Below are positions 29,889 through 38,327 of a DNA stretch of 64,000 bases, piece after piece. Source of the stretch: Sphingomonas aurea. GTDB lineage: Bacteria; Pseudomonadota; Alphaproteobacteria; Sphingomonadales; Sphingomonadaceae. The stretch lies in the NCBI RefSeq assembly GCF_030678875.1, contig NZ_JAUUDS010000001.1, positions 558,001 through 622,000 of the forward strand, read 5' to 3'. The first letter of the stretch is position 1, and each line of letters opens with the position of its first letter. The notes below the pieces were generated by a model, which did no database searches, had not been told where the DNA came from, and worked only from the letters and a program-made list of their open reading frames with translations. The translations under genes were made by a program, and so were the position numbers.

Positions 29889-30649
29889 GGTACGATCACC
29901 ATGCCGTCGTAACCCGGCTCGACGCCGGCGGGCAGCGCGTCCAGCAGGCTGCGATAATCCATACTCTGGTCCATATGGACCAGCACGGTCCGTTTCGGCC
30001 GCAGTTCCTCGACCCAGCCGAGCACTGCGCCGACCGTGGGATGCGCCGGATGCGGCGCGTGGCGCAGTGCATCGACGATCCAGACGTCCAGTCCGGTGTA
30101 GAGCGCCCGCATGCTTGGCGTAAGGTCATGAAAGTCCGTCGCATAACCGATTGACCGGCCGCCAGCTTCGAACCGCAGTCCGGCGCTCATCGTGCTGCCG
30201 TGTGGCTGATCGACGACAGTGATGGCGACATCGCCGATCGTGATCCGGTCCGGCAGCGGCTCTGCGGAGATGGTCGGCGGATATCCGGGCCGCCCGCGAA
30301 AGGCGTAGCCGAACCGCGTCTCCAGCGCCGCCATCGTCTCTGGCCGCGCCAGCCCACGCACTGGATGACCGAGCGCGTGATACACCTGCCGCAGGTCGTC
30401 GATCCCGTGACAGTGATCGGCATGATCGTGCGTCCAGATCACCGCGTCCAGTGCCGCGACGTCCGCGGCCAACAACTGCTCCCGCATGTCCGGGCCGGTA
30501 TCGATCAGCACATGCACGTCGCCATGTTCGACCAGCAAGGCCGCGCGCGTACGGCGATTGCGAGGCTCCCCGGGATCGCACGCACCCCACTCGTTGCCGA
30601 TCCGCGGCACTCCGGAAGAGGTGCCGCAGCCTAAGATGCGCGCCCTCAC
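29885..30649 (-). CDS. MBL-fold metallo-hydrolase (PhnP-like)
   Basis: 254-residue metallo-beta-lactamase fold hydrolase. The metal site motif THDHADHCHGID (HxHxDH), the initial TSSGVPRIGNEWGACD, and later VDQPHGSTM, IGYATDF and VDALRHAPHPAH all match the small phosphodiesterase group that includes PhnP. Family members cleave cyclic phosphodiesters; the substrate here is unknown. The start is a GTG at 30649 (MRARILGCGTSSG), 4 bases after the tatD stop. The order metG-tatD-MBL is conserved in alphaproteobacteria. Confidence 0.88.
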   Translation of the reverse strand: MRARILGCGTSSGVPRIGNEWGACDPGEPRNRRTRAALLVEHGDVHVLIDTGPDMREQLLAADVAALDAVIWTHDHADHCHGIDDLRQVYHALGHPVRGLARPETMAALETRFGYAFRGRPGYPPTISAEPLPDRITIGDVAITVVDQPHGSTMSAGLRFEAGGRSIGYATDFHDLTPSMRALYTGLDVWIVDALRHAPHPAHPTVGAVLGWVEELRPKRTVLVHMDQSMDYRSLLDALPAGVEPGYDGMVIVP

Positions 30650-30653
30650 CCGT

Positions 30654-31430
30654 TCAGCCCTTCGTCTTGGCGAATAGAGTATGGAAGTTTACCGCGGTCC
30701 GCTCGGCCAGCATGTCGGCATCCTCGCCGCGCAGCTTGGCAAGGAAGGCGAGCGTATCGGCGACGAACGCCGGCTCACCCGGCTTGCCACGATGCGGCAC
30801 GGGCGCGAGGAATGGCGCGTCGGTTTCGATCAGCAGCCGCTCGATCGGCAGCCGTGCGGCAACCGCCTGCAGATCGGTTGCATTGCGGAACGTCACGATG
30901 CCGGATATCGAGATATAGAGTCCCAAGTTCAGGGCCTTGTCCGCGAAATCTGCGCTGGCGGTGAAGCAGTGGATGACGCCGGGATAGGCCCCCTTCCCCA
31001 TCTCGTCGGTCAGGATCTGGGCGGTGTCGTCCTCGGCATCGCGAGTGTGGACGATCAGCGGGAGTCCGGTTGCGCGGCAGGCGGCGATATGCGCGCGGAA
31101 ACTGTCGCGCTGCCGTGTCCGGTCGCTGTGGTCGTAGTGATAGTCGAGCCCGGACTCACCAATGCCGACCACACGGGGATGGTGCGCACGCTCGACCAGC
31201 TTCGTGGTGTCGATGTGGGGATGCTCGTCGGTCTCGTGGGGGTGGATGCCGACTGTTGCCCAGACGTCGGGTTCACGCTCTGCAGTGGCGATCACCTCGT
31301 CCCATTCGCGCTCGCGCGTGGCGATGTTGAGCATCGCGGTGACACCGCGCGCCCGTGCGCGGGCCAGTACGCCGGCCTGATCCTCGACCAGCCCCTTGTA
31401 GTTCAGGTGGCAGTGGCTGTCGGCCAGCAT
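30654..31430 (-). CDS. tatD: TatD-family metal-dependent hydrolase
   Basis: 258-residue TIM-barrel deoxyribonuclease of the TatD/YcfH type. The N-terminal metal ligands are in LADSHCHLNYKG (HxH). ATVGIHPHETDE, GIGESGLDYHYDHSD, LPLIVHTRDAEDDT and LLIETDAPFLAPVPHRGKP are all characteristic. Proposed roles are 3'-5' DNA repair or tRNA quality control. Its ATG overlaps the metG stop by one base. Confidence 0.93.
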   Translation of the reverse strand: MLADSHCHLNYKGLVEDQAGVLARARARGVTAMLNIATREREWDEVIATAEREPDVWATVGIHPHETDEHPHIDTTKLVERAHHPRVVGIGESGLDYHYDHSDRTRQRDSFRAHIAACRATGLPLIVHTRDAEDDTAQILTDEMGKGAYPGVIHCFTASADFADKALNLGLYISISGIVTFRNATDLQAVAARLPIERLLIETDAPFLAPVPHRGKPGEPAFVADTLAFLAKLRGEDADMLAERTAVNFHTLFAKTKG

Positions 31431-32977
31431 CAGGCAGCCTCCTCCGCCGGCATCTCCAGTCGCGGAAAGGCCGGGGCCGGCGTTCCGAGCTTGAAGCCGG
31501 CTGCGACCTGTCGCGCGTACCAGCCATCGTCGTCGACCGCGGCGTGATCCCGCGCCTCGGCACCGAGCAGGTCGAGGATGCGCCCCGCCCCCTCCGGCAC
31601 CACCGGCAGGATCGCGATCGCGAGCATCCGGATCGAGCGCACGAGCGTGCCGAGCACCGCATGCATCCGCTCAGGATCGGCCTTGCGCAGCGCCCAGGGC
31701 GCCTGCGCGTCGATATACTGGTTGCAGGCATAGACGCCCCGCAGCCACGCCTCGATCCCCTGGCTGAGCATCAGGTCGCCGAACGCCGCCTTCAGCCCGG
31801 CACATGCGACGACCACCTCCTCGATCAGCACCGCGTCGGCATCGTCGCGGCGGCCTGCATCGGGCAGCGCGCCCTCCAGATTCTTGGCGATGAACGACAA
31901 GGTGCGCTGCGCCAGATTGCCAAAGGCGTTGGCGAGTTCGGCATTGACCCGCGTCACGATCGCCTCTGCCGAATAGCTACCGTCATGTCCGAAGCTGACC
32001 TCCCGCAGCAGGAAATAGCGGAGGCCATCGACCCCGAACGCGCGCGCCAGATCGCCCGGATCGACGACGTTGCCCAGGCTCTTCGACATCTTCTCGCCGC
32101 GATGCAGCAGGAAACCATGGCCGAACACGGTCTTCGGCAACGCGATCCCGGCCGACATCAGAAAGGCCGGCCAATAGACCGCGTGGAAGCGGACGATATC
32201 CTTGCCGATGAGGTGCAGGTCGGCCGGCCAGTGCGGCGTCGTTCCGTTCGGATAACCAGCGCCGGTCAGATAGTTGGTCAGCGCGTCGACCCAGACGTAC
32301 ATCACATGTCCCGGGCTGCCCGGCACCGGCACGCCCCAGTCGAAGCTGGTCCGCGACACCGACAGGTCGGACAGCCCGCCCTCGACGAAGCGCAGGATCT
32401 CGTTACGCCGGGCATCGGGCCGGATGAAGTCGGGCTCGGCCGCGTACAGATCGAGCAGCGGCTGCTGGTACTTGGACAGGCGGAAGAACCACGTCTCCTC
32501 CGCGGTCCAGGTGACTGGCGTGCCCTGTGGCGACAGTTTGGCGCCCCCTTCCCCCTCGGTCAGCTCCTTCTCGTCGTAGAAAGCCTCGTCGCGCACCGAG
32601 TACCAACCCTCGTACCGGTCGAGGTACAGGTCGCCAGCGTCGGCCATGGCCTGCCAGATCGCCTGGCTGGCGCGGTGGTGATCGGCGTCGGTGGTCCGGA
32701 TGAAGCGATCGTAACTGATCGCAAGATCGTCGCACATCGCCTGAAAATACGACGACATTTCGTCGGCAAGCGCGCGCACCTCGACCCCGCGGTCGCGCGC
32801 GGTCTGGACCATCTTCAGCCCATGCTCGTCGGTGCCGGTCTGGAAGCGTACGTCGCGTCCCGCCTGCCGTTGAAAGCGCGCGATCGCATCGGCGGCGATC
32901 GCCTCATAAGCATGGCCGATATGCGGGCGGCCGTTCGGATAGCTGATCGCGGTCGTGATGTAATAGGGATCGGACAT
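31430..32977 (-). CDS. metG: Methionine--tRNA ligase
   Basis: Class I synthetase, 515 residues. The HIGH motif is PHIGHAYEAIAADA near residue 18 and KMSKS is GEKMSKSLGNVVDP near residue 300. The connective peptide has no CxxC zinc knuckles and the C-terminal EMAP-like dimerisation domain of E. coli MetG is absent, so this is the short alphaproteobacterial type. It follows holB with a 35-base gap and is coupled to tatD. Confidence 0.97.
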   Translation of the reverse strand: MSDPYYITTAISYPNGRPHIGHAYEAIAADAIARFQRQAGRDVRFQTGTDEHGLKMVQTARDRGVEVRALADEMSSYFQAMCDDLAISYDRFIRTTDADHHRASQAIWQAMADAGDLYLDRYEGWYSVRDEAFYDEKELTEGEGGAKLSPQGTPVTWTAEETWFFRLSKYQQPLLDLYAAEPDFIRPDARRNEILRFVEGGLSDLSVSRTSFDWGVPVPGSPGHVMYVWVDALTNYLTGAGYPNGTTPHWPADLHLIGKDIVRFHAVYWPAFLMSAGIALPKTVFGHGFLLHRGEKMSKSLGNVVDPGDLARAFGVDGLRYFLLREVSFGHDGSYSAEAIVTRVNAELANAFGNLAQRTLSFIAKNLEGALPDAGRRDDADAVLIEEVVVACAGLKAAFGDLMLSQGIEAWLRGVYACNQYIDAQAPWALRKADPERMHAVLGTLVRSIRMLAIAILPVVPEGAGRILDLLGAEARDHAAVDDDGWYARQVAAGFKLGTPAPAFPRLEMPAEEAA

Positions 32978-33012
32978 ACTGCCGCTCTAGGCAGTGATGC
33001 GCCTCAGGACAA

Positions 33013-33999
33013 TCACCCCAGCCGCGCCAGCAGCCCCGCCATTTCCCACACCGTCCCGCCCGCGTCGAGCGACAGCCCGCGCGCCGCGCCGGCAAGGTCG
33101 CGCGCCGCGGTATGGGCGTCCAGCGCTGTTTTCAGGGGTGCACCGGTGCGAGTGCGGGCGACACGGGCGATATGGGCGGGCACGCGATCGAGGAACGCTT
33201 CGTAGCGGGGCTGCGCCGCCTTTCCCGCCAGTTGCCTGGCAAGGGCGGCCCGGCGGACATTGTCGGGGTCGCCATCGTTGGCGATGGCGGCGATCGCCGC
33301 GTCGACCGATGCCAGGTCGAGGCCCGCGAAGCGCAACCCCCGCCCCGGTGCACCTTCCGCAGCGGTCACCAGTGCGGCGATCTCAGCGGCATCCGCATCG
33401 GGCAGCGCGTCACGGATGATCGTGCCGACTTCGACATCGGTGAGCCGCTCGAACCGCAGCAACCGGCAGCGCGAGCGGATCGTCGGCAACAGGCGACCGG
33501 GCATGTGGCTGACGAGCAGGAAGATCGTGCCTTGCGGCGGCTCCTCGAGATTTTTGAGCAGCGCGTTGGCGGCGTTGCGCTCCAGATCGTCGATCGCGTC
33601 GATCACCACCACCCGCCGCCGGCTCATCGACGGGGCGGTTGCAAACAGCGGCTGAAGGGCGCGCACCTGCGCGATACTGATCGACCGGGCGAGCTCGCCG
33701 TCCGGTTTGTCGGCATCCTTGGGCAAGCGCGCAAGCAGGCGGAAGTCGGGGTGCGACCCCGCCGCCACCAACGCCGCGGTGCGGCTGTCGGCAGGCACGG
33801 CCAAGCCCGGCGGCAGTGCTTCCCCTGCCCCTTCGGCCAGCATCCGCAATGCCGCGGCACGGGCGAAGCCAGCCTTGCCGATCCCCTCCGCACCCGTCAG
33901 CAGCCAGGCATGGTGCAGCGCTCCGCTGTCCAGCGCCGCCACGAACGCGGCTTTTGCCGCGTCATTACCCAGCGGGCGGTAACCGGGCCCGGAGGTCAC
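33013..33999 (-). CDS. holB: DNA polymerase III subunit delta-prime
   Basis: 328-residue AAA+ clamp-loader subunit. The N-terminal GYRPLGNDAAKAAFVAAL and ALHHAWLLTGAEGIGKAGFA carry a degenerate P-loop. VVVIDAIDDLERNAANALLK and LEEPPQGTIFLLVSHMPGRL contain the Walker-B-like acid and the conserved N-A-L-L-K-x-L-E-E-P-P box, and LPTIRSRCRLLRF is the sensor 1/SRC region. Start GTG 33999. It starts only 7 bases after dac; in many alphaproteobacteria tmk lies between these two genes, but it is absent here. Confidence 0.93.
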   Translation of the reverse strand: MTSGPGYRPLGNDAAKAAFVAALDSGALHHAWLLTGAEGIGKAGFARAAALRMLAEGAGEALPPGLAVPADSRTAALVAAGSHPDFRLLARLPKDADKPDGELARSISIAQVRALQPLFATAPSMSRRRVVVIDAIDDLERNAANALLKNLEEPPQGTIFLLVSHMPGRLLPTIRSRCRLLRFERLTDVEVGTIIRDALPDADAAEIAALVTAAEGAPGRGLRFAGLDLASVDAAIAAIANDGDPDNVRRAALARQLAGKAAQPRYEAFLDRVPAHIARVARTRTGAPLKTALDAHTAARDLAGAARGLSLDAGGTVWEMAGLLARLG

Positions 34000-34006
34000 C
34001 GCCCGG

Positions 34007-35170
34007 TCAGCCGAAGAAGGAGGTCAATCCGTTCCAGGCGCGGCGGAAGAAGCCCGCCTCGCCCACATCGGTGCCTGCGACCAGCGGCAGGCGCTGCTCG
34101 GGAACGTCGGGCGAGCTGATGACCAGGTCGGCGATGTGCTGCCCGGCCTTGATCGGAGCCTTGATCGGACCCTGATAGACCACCTTGGCGCTCAGTTCCG
34201 GCGCCAGGCCGGCGGGCAGCGTGACCTTTAGATCCTGCCCGGCGACCAGCGGCACGGTGGAGGCGGTGCCCATCTGTACGGCGGCCGTCTCGACCTGCTT
34301 GCCCTTGGCGGCGATCGGCTTGGCCTGCCAGGCGCGGAAACCCCAGTCCATGAAGCGCACCGACTCCTCGATGCGCTGGTTGAAGCTGTTCAGCCCGGCC
34401 ATCACCATCACCAGCCGGCGGCCATTCTGCTCCGCCGAGCCGGTGAAGCCATAGCCGGCTTCCTCGGTATGCCCGGTCTTCAACCCGTCGGCCCCGGCGA
34501 CGCGGCCGAGCAGCGGATCGCGATTGGCCTGGGTGATCTCCGACCCGCCCATCGTCTTGCCCCAGGTGAAGTCCCGGCGCGAGTAGAACTGCTTGTAGAG
34601 CTGCGGGTAGTTCTGGATCGTCGCTTCGGCGAGCGTCGCCAGGTCACGCGCGGTGACATAGGTCACGCCCTCGTCCGGCCAGCCGTTCGAGGTGCCGAAA
34701 TGGCTGTTCTTCAGACCGATCTGCTGCGCGACCCGGTTCATCCGCTCGACAAACGCCTGTTCGGAACCGGAGATATGCTCGGCCAGCACGACGCAGGCAT
34801 CGTTGCCCGATAGCGTGACGATGCCATAGAGCAGGTTGGCGACGCTGACCTGCTCCCCCGCCGACAGGAACATGGTCGACCCCGCCGCGGGTCCGTGCCA
34901 GCGCTTCCACGTCTCCGGCCGTACCGTCGCCATGTCGTTAAGCTTCAGCTCGCCGCGCCTGACCAGATCGAACGCGACATAGACCGTCATCATCTTGGCC
35001 ATCGACGCCGGCGGCATCCGCCGGTCGGCATCGCGCTGGAACAGGATCGCACCGGTCGACAGGTCCTGCAGGAAGGCGACGGGCGCCGGCGTCTGGAACT
35101 GCGGCGCGGCGGCAGTGGACGGGCACGCCAGCAGCGCGGCCATGACGGGGGCGAGGATCAGCTTCTTCAT
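34007..35170 (-). CDS. Serine-type D-Ala-D-Ala carboxypeptidase
   Basis: 387-residue penicillin-binding protein of the PBP5/6 (S11) family that trims peptidoglycan pentapeptides. It has a signal peptide (about 1-22, ending PSTAAA). The active-site motifs are SxxK in PPASMAKMMTVYVAFD, SxN in VTLSGNDACVV and KTG in ADGLKTGHTEEAGYG. The C-terminal beta-rich domain (about 280-370) and terminal helix (RAWNGLTSFFG) fit the PBP5_C domain and membrane-anchoring amphipathic tail. It follows mltB with a 72-base gap. Confidence 0.95.
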   Translation of the reverse strand: MKKLILAPVMAALLACPSTAAAPQFQTPAPVAFLQDLSTGAILFQRDADRRMPPASMAKMMTVYVAFDLVRRGELKLNDMATVRPETWKRWHGPAAGSTMFLSAGEQVSVANLLYGIVTLSGNDACVVLAEHISGSEQAFVERMNRVAQQIGLKNSHFGTSNGWPDEGVTYVTARDLATLAEATIQNYPQLYKQFYSRRDFTWGKTMGGSEITQANRDPLLGRVAGADGLKTGHTEEAGYGFTGSAEQNGRRLVMVMAGLNSFNQRIEESVRFMDWGFRAWQAKPIAAKGKQVETAAVQMGTASTVPLVAGQDLKVTLPAGLAPELSAKVVYQGPIKAPIKAGQHIADLVISSPDVPEQRLPLVAGTDVGEAGFFRRAWNGLTSFFG

Positions 35171-35242
35171 GGAAAAGTCCGTTGTCGGCGGGTGTTCAGG
35201 AACGGCACAGCCATAGCGAGCGCGTCGGCGCCCGTCACGCGC

Positions 35243-36307
35243 TCATCCGGCGACCGCGTCGGCGAGCAGCCCGACCGACAGCGCGTAGAAGTTCGAGCAG
35301 TTGTAATCGAGGATCACCCGGTAGTTGCCGGTCAGCAGATAGGCTGTGGCGCCCGGCCCGTCCGGCTCGATCAGCGTCGCCTGCACGTCATCGGCGGGCA
35401 GCGCCCGGCCGAGCGGTGCGATGCCCAGTGCCCGCCACTCCGCAACCGAGCGCCAGCCACTGTGCCGTTCGAACACGCGTGGGCAGCGCGGGCTGACCAG
35501 CCGGTTGCGGATCGCCGAACGGTCGAACCCCGCCGGCACGCCGACCGCGACGCCCCACGGTTGGCCCGGCCGCCAGCCGGCATCGACGAAATAGGCGGCG
35601 ATCGAGGCGAGCGTGTCGGCGTCGCTGGTCCAGATGTCGGCGCGCCCATCGCCATCGCCGTCGCGTGACAGGCGGAGATAGATGGACGGCAGGAACTGCG
35701 GATTGCCCGTCGCCCCGGCCCAGCTGCCCTTCAGCTGCGACCGCGGCACGCCGCGATCGATCATCTTCAGCGCCGCGATCAGCTCGCCTTCGAACAGGCT
35801 GCGTCGGCGACCGTCGAACGCAAGGCTGGCAAGCGAGCGGATCAGGTCGAAATTGCCGGTGTAGCTGCCGTAATTGGTCTCGTGCCCCCAGATCGCGACC
35901 ATGATCGATTCGGGGACTCCCGTGTCCCGCTCGATACTGGCGAGCCGCGCACGCTGGGCCTGATAGACCGTCCGTCCGCGTCCGATCCGCGCGGCATCGA
36001 CATGGTCGGCCTGATAGGGCGCGAAGGGCGAGAAGCTGGTGCTCTGCGGATTGCCCGGCTGGCGGCGATCGAGGTCGATCACCCGCTGGTTGAGCGTCAG
36101 CCCCGCGAACTCGCGCGCGATCGTGGCAGGCGAAACACCCTGCGCGATAGCGCGCTGCTGCACCTGGTCGAGATATTGGCGGAACGGATCGGCGACCGGC
36201 GTGACCTCTGCGGGTGGCGGGGCAAGATCCTGCGCGCTCGCGGGCATCGACGATGCGGCGAGCAGCGCAAGCGGAAGGAACGCGGTAGAACCAAGGGGTT
36301 TGGGCAT
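35243..36307 (-). CDS. Lytic murein transglycosylase (MltB-like, GH103)
   Basis: 354 residues with a signal peptide (about 1-25, ending MPASA). It cleaves peptidoglycan glycan strands to 1,6-anhydro products. The family motif VPESIMVAIWGHETNYGSYTG contains the catalytic Glu (GHETNYG). DRDGDGRADIW-like calcium/EF-hand-type sequence (SRDGDGDGRADIWTS) and NWYALSVG-like C-terminal NFYALSVGLLADAV also match. It lacks a lipobox, so it is the soluble type. Divergent from tRNA-Ser. Confidence 0.93.
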   Translation of the reverse strand: MPKPLGSTAFLPLALLAASSMPASAQDLAPPPAEVTPVADPFRQYLDQVQQRAIAQGVSPATIAREFAGLTLNQRVIDLDRRQPGNPQSTSFSPFAPYQADHVDAARIGRGRTVYQAQRARLASIERDTGVPESIMVAIWGHETNYGSYTGNFDLIRSLASLAFDGRRRSLFEGELIAALKMIDRGVPRSQLKGSWAGATGNPQFLPSIYLRLSRDGDGDGRADIWTSDADTLASIAAYFVDAGWRPGQPWGVAVGVPAGFDRSAIRNRLVSPRCPRVFERHSGWRSVAEWRALGIAPLGRALPADDVQATLIEPDGPGATAYLLTGNYRVILDYNCSNFYALSVGLLADAVAG

Positions 36308-36400
36308 GCCCCGCTTGTCGGGCGTACGGCGCGGCGCGGCAAGTCGGATCGTCGCCGGGCTTGCACGACCGGGCGCGCACGCTAGGGAGGGCGACGCTGC

Positions 36401-36490
36401 GGAGAGATGGCCGAGTGGTTTAAGGCAGCGGTCTTGAAAACCGCCGTGGGTTCACGCCCACCGTGGGTTCGAATCCCACTCTCTCCGCCA
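36401..36490 (+). tRNA. tRNA-Ser (anticodon UGA)
   Basis: 90 bases including an encoded CCA. The acceptor stem is GGAGAGA / TCTCTCC, the D-arm GCCGAGTGGTTTAAGGC and the anticodon loop CTTGAAA (anticodon TGA, 36435-36437). The long variable arm GTGGG-ttcacg-CCCAC marks a class II tRNA, and the T-arm is GTGGGTTCGAATCCCAC. The length, variable arm and anticodon all agree with serine. Confidence 0.97.
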
Positions 36491-36498
36491 CCCTTGGG

Positions 36499-36816
36499 TC
36501 AGTCGTCGTCGCCAGCGAGGCGGTCGACCAGGGTCTGGAGGATGGGACGGCGGAACTGGCAGCCGGCGAGGAAGTCGTTGGACCACATGATTTCGGCCTC
36601 GACCTTGCCCAGCTCGGGCAGGATCAGGCAGATCATGCTGCCGCGGCTGAGCGCCGAATAGGTCTGGAGCCGGGCGCCGGTCGTCGACAGGTCGATGACC
36701 CGGCAGACCGCGCGGCCGAGCCGCCCACGATCGAGACTCGCGTCGATCGTCAGTGCCGCGCGGGGTGAAGCGCGGCGTCCTTTAGGATGAAACGGCTCAA
36801 ATTCCGCGACAAACAT
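36499..36816 (-). CDS. PilZ-domain protein
   Basis: 105-residue single PilZ domain. The c-di-GMP-binding signatures are present: RRASPR (RxxxR) after a short N-terminal arm and DLSTTGARL (D/NxSxxG) about 25 residues later. The remaining beta-barrel strands include MICLILPELGKVEAEIMW. It probably transduces c-di-GMP by itself or is a degenerate regulator. It ends 8 bases after the tRNA-Ser, converging on it, and follows rpmE on the same strand with a 34-base gap. Confidence 0.88.
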   Translation of the reverse strand: MFVAEFEPFHPKGRRASPRAALTIDASLDRGRLGRAVCRVIDLSTTGARLQTYSALSRGSMICLILPELGKVEAEIMWSNDFLAGCQFRRPILQTLVDRLAGDDD

Positions 36817-36850
36817 GGCGACGTGCTACGCCGCCATGCCTAACGTCAGG

Positions 36851-37081
36851 TTACTTGCGGAGCGTCAGCCCACCACCGAAGCGCTTGTTAAAGCGGGCAA
36901 CCTGGCCGCCCGCATCGAGCATCGTGCCACGGCCGCCGGTCCAGGCCGGATGTGCCAGCGGGTCGATGTCGAGCTGCATCGTGTCGCCTTCCTTGCCCCA
37001 GGTGGAGCGGGTCTCGAACACGGTGCCGTCGGTCATCTGGACCTTGATCGTGTGATAGTCGGGGTGGGTGTTCTGCTTCAT
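36851..37081 (-). CDS. rpmE: 50S ribosomal protein L31
   Basis: 76 residues beginning [20 protein letters not shown], with [18 protein letters not shown] and HPAWTGG in the core. It has no cysteines, so it is the zinc-independent (C-minus) type usual for alphaproteobacteria. GGAAGG about 9 bases before the ATG is a strong ribosome-binding site. Its leader contains two hairpins (37101-37118, 37128-37154). Confidence 0.96.
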   Translation of the reverse strand: MKQNTHPDYHTIKVQMTDGTVFETRSTWGKEGDTMQLDIDPLAHPAWTGGRGTMLDAGGQVARFNKRFGGGLTLRK

Positions 37082-37100
37082 GGTGTTGGCCTTCCGAAGT

Positions 37101-37154
37101 GGCTGGTTCCGACCAGCCGGGAAACGAGGGGCGGCCCCTATCCAAGGCCGCCCC
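37101..37154 (-). promoter_or_regulatory. rpmE leader with two hairpins
   Basis: GGCTGGT-tccg-ACCAGCC (37101-37118) and GGGGCGGCC-(9)-GGCCGCCCC (37128-37154) are perfect stem-loops between fabZ and rpmE. On the minus strand TTGACT begins at about 37164 and GGATAG about 16-17 bases later, a plausible rpmE promoter overlapping the longer stem. The shorter stem lies just upstream of the ribosome-binding site, where a ribosomal-protein autoregulatory structure would be expected. The longer stem could also end fabZ transcripts. Confidence 0.45.
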
Positions 37155-37179
37155 GAAAGTCAAAGTGTCCGGCGGAAAG

Positions 37180-37674
37180 TCACACGCTCTGCGACTTTGG
37201 CGGATCGGCGATCATGGCGGTGAAGTTAGCCTCCGCAACGACTTGTCCGTCGATCTTGGCAACGCCTGCGAACTTGCAGACCGAAGCGCGCTTCTGGACG
37301 AAGCTCGCCTCCAGCCGGAGCAGCACGCCGGGTTCGACCGGCTTGCGAAACTTCGCGCCATCGATCGCCATGAAATAGACGAGCTTGCCCGAGCCGGCGA
37401 GGCCAAGGCTTTGCACCGCCAGGATGCCCGCCGCCTGGGCGAGCGCCTCGACGATCAGCACCCCAGGCATGATGGGGCGACCGGGGAAATGACCCTGGAA
37501 GAAGCCCTCGTTGATCGTCACCGCCTTGATCGCGGCGATGCGGGTGTCGAGCACCAGCTCCTCCACCCGGTCGACCAGCAGCATGGGATAACGGTGCGGC
37601 AGAGCCGCCATGACCCGCCCGATGTCGAGCGGACCATGGTTCACCTCCGTACCGTCGGCGACGGTGTCGGTCAC
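37180..37674 (-). CDS. fabZ: 3-hydroxyacyl-[ACP] dehydratase FabZ
   Basis: 164-residue hot-dog-fold dehydratase of type II fatty-acid synthesis. [13 protein letters not shown] and [20 protein letters not shown] carry the catalytic His and Glu. Start GTG 37674 interlocks with the skp stop (GTGA). In most proteobacteria lpxD precedes and lpxA/lpxB follow fabZ; here neither is present, and rpmE comes next. Confidence 0.96.
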   Translation of the reverse strand: MTDTVADGTEVNHGPLDIGRVMAALPHRYPMLLVDRVEELVLDTRIAAIKAVTINEGFFQGHFPGRPIMPGVLIVEALAQAAGILAVQSLGLAGSGKLVYFMAIDGAKFRKPVEPGVLLRLEASFVQKRASVCKFAGVAKIDGQVVAEANFTAMIADPPKSQSV

Positions 37675-38327
37675 CGGCCGCTGGGCTTCGTCGGACGCGC
37701 AGGCGTGGTGGTCGCGGCCGGCGCGGTGGCGGCCGGTGCGGCACCCTGCTGCTGCTGACCCGGCTGCCAGTTGGCGGGCGGGGTGATGCCGACCGTCGGG
37801 ACCAGGCGGTCGAGCTCGGTCGTGATCGCCGGCGTGATGTCGGCGGTCGGCTGGGTGAACAGCGCCGCGTCCGGGCGGATCAGCAGGCTGACGTTGCGGG
37901 CACGCACGACGGTCTGCACCGCCTCGTTCAGGCGCGCCGAGATCTGCTCGATCGCATAGGCCTGCGCACGCTGCGCCGGAAGGGTCAGCTGGCCCAGCTC
38001 CTGCTCGGCGGCCTGCTGGCGGGTCTGGATGGTCTGGGCCTGGCTCTGCAGCGACGCCTGATTGGGGTTCGGGGCGCGGGCTGCCGTCTGATACGCGGTG
38101 ACGAGCGGCTGCAATTCCTTGCTGATCGCCTCGCGACGGGCGTTCGCCTGGTCGATCTGGGTCTTGTAGGTGGTTTCGATCTGCGTGCGGGCGGCGGCCC
38201 AGGCGCGCGAGTTGGCGACGGCGCCTTCCGGATTGGCGACGGCGACGCCGTTCACCTGCGCCGAAGCGGTCGAGACGGCCAGCGGCAGCGCGGCCGCGGC
38301 GAGGAGGAGTGCGGTCATACGAGTCAT
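37671..38327 (-). CDS. OmpH/Skp-family periplasmic chaperone
   Basis: 218 residues with a signal peptide (about 1-23, ending STASAQ). The central long helical/coiled-coil region is rich in Gln and Ala (about 60-140, e.g. [17 protein letters not shown]), as in the Skp tentacles. A low-complexity Gln/Pro/Ala/Thr tail (about 180-218) is unusual relative to E. coli Skp. It likely holds unfolded outer-membrane proteins for delivery to BamA, whose gene ends at the base where it starts. Confidence 0.85.
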   Translation of the reverse strand: MTRMTALLLAAAALPLAVSTASAQVNGVAVANPEGAVANSRAWAAARTQIETTYKTQIDQANARREAISKELQPLVTAYQTAARAPNPNQASLQSQAQTIQTRQQAAEQELGQLTLPAQRAQAYAIEQISARLNEAVQTVVRARNVSLLIRPDAALFTQPTADITPAITTELDRLVPTVGITPPANWQPGQQQQGAAPAATAPAATTTPARPTKPSGR

